This document shows positions 62,505 to 64,000 of a stretch of 64,000 nt of DNA, piece after piece. The stretch's first letter is position 1, and every line of letters begins with the position of its first letter. The notes under the pieces are model-generated. The model was not told the DNA's origin and made no database searches. It saw only the letters and a list, made by a program, of their open reading frames with translations. Origin of the DNA: Epiperipatus broadwayi (taxonomy: Eukaryota; Onychophora; Udeonychophora; Euonychophora; Peripatidae). The DNA lies in assembly GCA_028023455.1 (NCBI GenBank), contig JAQFVV010012441.1, positions 1,671,911 through 1,735,910 of the forward strand, read 5' to 3'. Position numbers and translations under genes: made by a program.

Positions 62505-63745
62505 TTAATTAATTCTATTGTACAAAATGGAAATGATTATTTTAATTAGTCCAAGTGAACTAGCCTTTGGGCATCTTAAAATTTATAAGTAAAGATCAGA
62601 TAGGAGAAAAACAATAGGAGCATAATAGCCAATGAAAGAAATCCCTCAGGAAACAGACCTCAATGAAAGGATCATCATCATCATCATGTAATGTCCACTT
62701 GATCCGAAAGTTTAATATAAAAGGAAAAGTTTGGAAATAAATTTAAAAAGATAGAGATCTGATAGAGAGAGGTGTGATATGTGTTAACTCAGAGAGAGTT
62801 GAAGGAGAAGGGATTGAAAGATGCACTTTCAATTCCTTCAGTTGTTCTAAAAAAATGAAACATCATTTTATATTGCGGACTATAGGACATCTGGACCTGG
62901 CAATAAAATACTACCTACAATAAAGGACCAATGGCTAACTGCATACTGATCTCCTCAGAAACTTTGTGGGAATTAACACCTTACAAATTACAAGCAATTA
63001 GAAACTACACACTTTTTAAAACAGTAAGAACTATATAACTAATGAACATTTAATAAAAATAGAATCCTATCTGACCAATGTAAATTATTATTAATAATTA
63101 ATTTTATTTGATGTATTTTTAAAAAAAATCATTTCCATTAAGTTATTTTTTTCATTCTTTTAAGTTTGTATTATGATTTATTTTTTGTTAAACAACTTTT
63201 AATAAATGTTAAATTTAAGTCGGGCGTATATGGCTGCATAGATTTGTAAAGTTATATTAGTTTAATTAAGGGAGAGTTAATCTTGGTTTATTTGTTTTGT
63301 AGTTAAATTGGGTCAATGGATTGTATGTATTGGTGTAATTAACAAATGTAGCATGAAGATCCGCTACATGCAGGATCATATTATACGCCGCACTTGGGCA
63401 AAATAAGCCCATTTCTCATTGACCATCAGAGACAGATGATATTTCCTGCTCCTTGGATCACTCCCTTTGCCTATGGAATAGGATCATAAGTCAGCAAAAA
63501 GAACTGCAATCCCTTTCTATGGAGTTTTCTTTTTTTATTGTTCTTGCCAGACAGATGTAACATTCCTGTACTCGATGAGAGACAATTTCTTCTCTTAACC
63601 ATGCGGTTCAGAGATGCATTCCTGACAGTATGGTATATGTATCTGCCTAGTATATAAATTTTTCAGGTTCCAATAGCCTGGTGGTGCCCTGTACAGCACA
63701 TACAGTAAGACTGCAACTTCCAACAATCCTAACCATTATAATATA
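62505..63745 (+). repeat. 1.24-kb repeat, copy 2 (uninterrupted)
   Basis: Reverse complement of 13520-13640 plus 15052-16190, contiguous here across the point that is interrupted by about 1.4 kb in copy 1 (junction near 63638). It ends at an AT run after AACCATTATAAT. The block at about 63390-63620 corresponds to the 103-codon minus-strand frame of copy 1 but is frameshifted, arguing against a conserved protein. Confidence 0.75.
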
Positions 63746-64000
63746 TATATATTGTAACATTTTACAGTTAGATTTAAGCCTTATATCTCGCACTATAAAG
63801 TGCTAGTTAATAAAACTATTTAATGAGAATGGTCCATTCCAGTAAGAGTTCACATATTTCAAGTACATAGTTATATTTCTTGATTAACTAACCTAATATT
63901 TTATTATTATTTGAATTGCCAGTGGAATGGAATTAGTTTTTAATTTATTTAAGAGGGTGCCAGAATATACCTGATTTTGTCACATCTCATAGATTTGCAG
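63746..64000. other. Intronic AT-rich DNA to window end
   Basis: No feature was recognised. Confidence 0.5.

Larger units (their letters stand above)
38982..64000 (+). other. Intron 1 of the SDR gene (inferred, open-ended)
   Basis: After the donor at 38982 no plus-strand segment resembling the rest of an SDR (the NNAG motif or the YxxxK active site) was found to the end of the window. If the exon is part of a live gene, the intron is at least 25 kb. It is filled with the repeats listed here. A missed small second exon cannot be excluded. Confidence 0.5.

Overview
The window is strongly A+T-rich (about three quarters by eye) metazoan nuclear DNA. It is almost entirely non-coding and packed with old, nested repeats. 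There are no operons, prokaryotic genes, rRNA genes or CRISPR arrays. The repeat mix (tRNA-derived SINEs, decayed non-LTR LINEs, a Penelope-like reverse transcriptase relic, many foldback elements, hammerhead-ribozyme motifs) and one SDR exon followed by a very long intron fit a large invertebrate genome. A mollusc, perhaps a cephalopod, is my best guess, but nothing here proves the clade.

Gene content. Only one convincing host coding piece is visible: the first coding exon of a short-chain dehydrogenase/reductase resembling 15-hydroxyprostaglandin dehydrogenase (38889-38981, +). It has a canonical splice donor and a plausible promoter at 38403-38700. No second exon was found before the window ends, so positions 38982-64000 are probably all intron 1. 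Positions 1-38400 are intergenic.

Layout. 1-7.7 kb: plain AT-rich DNA. 7.7-10.1 kb: a long repeat (second copy at 27.7-29.7 kb) carrying two insertions of a hammerhead-bearing foldback element. 10.3-11 kb: another foldback related by its ends. 11.1-12.6 kb and 16.6-23.5 kb: two copies of a LINE reverse transcriptase on the minus strand, the second split by a 4.9-kb insertion. 12.7-13.1 kb: a Penelope-like RT fragment. 13.5-16.2 kb: a 1.24-kb repeat (inverted second copy at 62.5-63.7 kb) interrupted by sequence that holds a 945-bp hairpin element. 23.7-25 kb: SINEs, a small foldback and a LINE 3' end. 29.7-34.9 kb: nearly featureless. 35.5-37.1 kb: tRNA-derived SINEs. 38.4-39 kb: promoter and exon 1. 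39-64 kb: intronic repeats, including further foldbacks at 40.0, 43.0, 44.5, 54.4 and 61.0 kb and a pair of inverted repeat clusters at 43.4 and 47.1 kb.

Main discovery candidate. Several short elements are near-perfect hairpins. Four are flanked by 11-14-bp direct repeats, and three of these show a clear single-stranded tail on one side, as expected of target-primed retro-insertion. One family carries complete hammerhead ribozyme cores (8565-8604 and 61213-61254) whose stems I and II show compensatory changes between copies. The hairpin at 40 kb carries a related but altered motif. They look like small, non-coding, ribozyme-bearing retroelements, possibly mobilised by Penelope-like machinery, that insert as inverted (snap-back) dimers.
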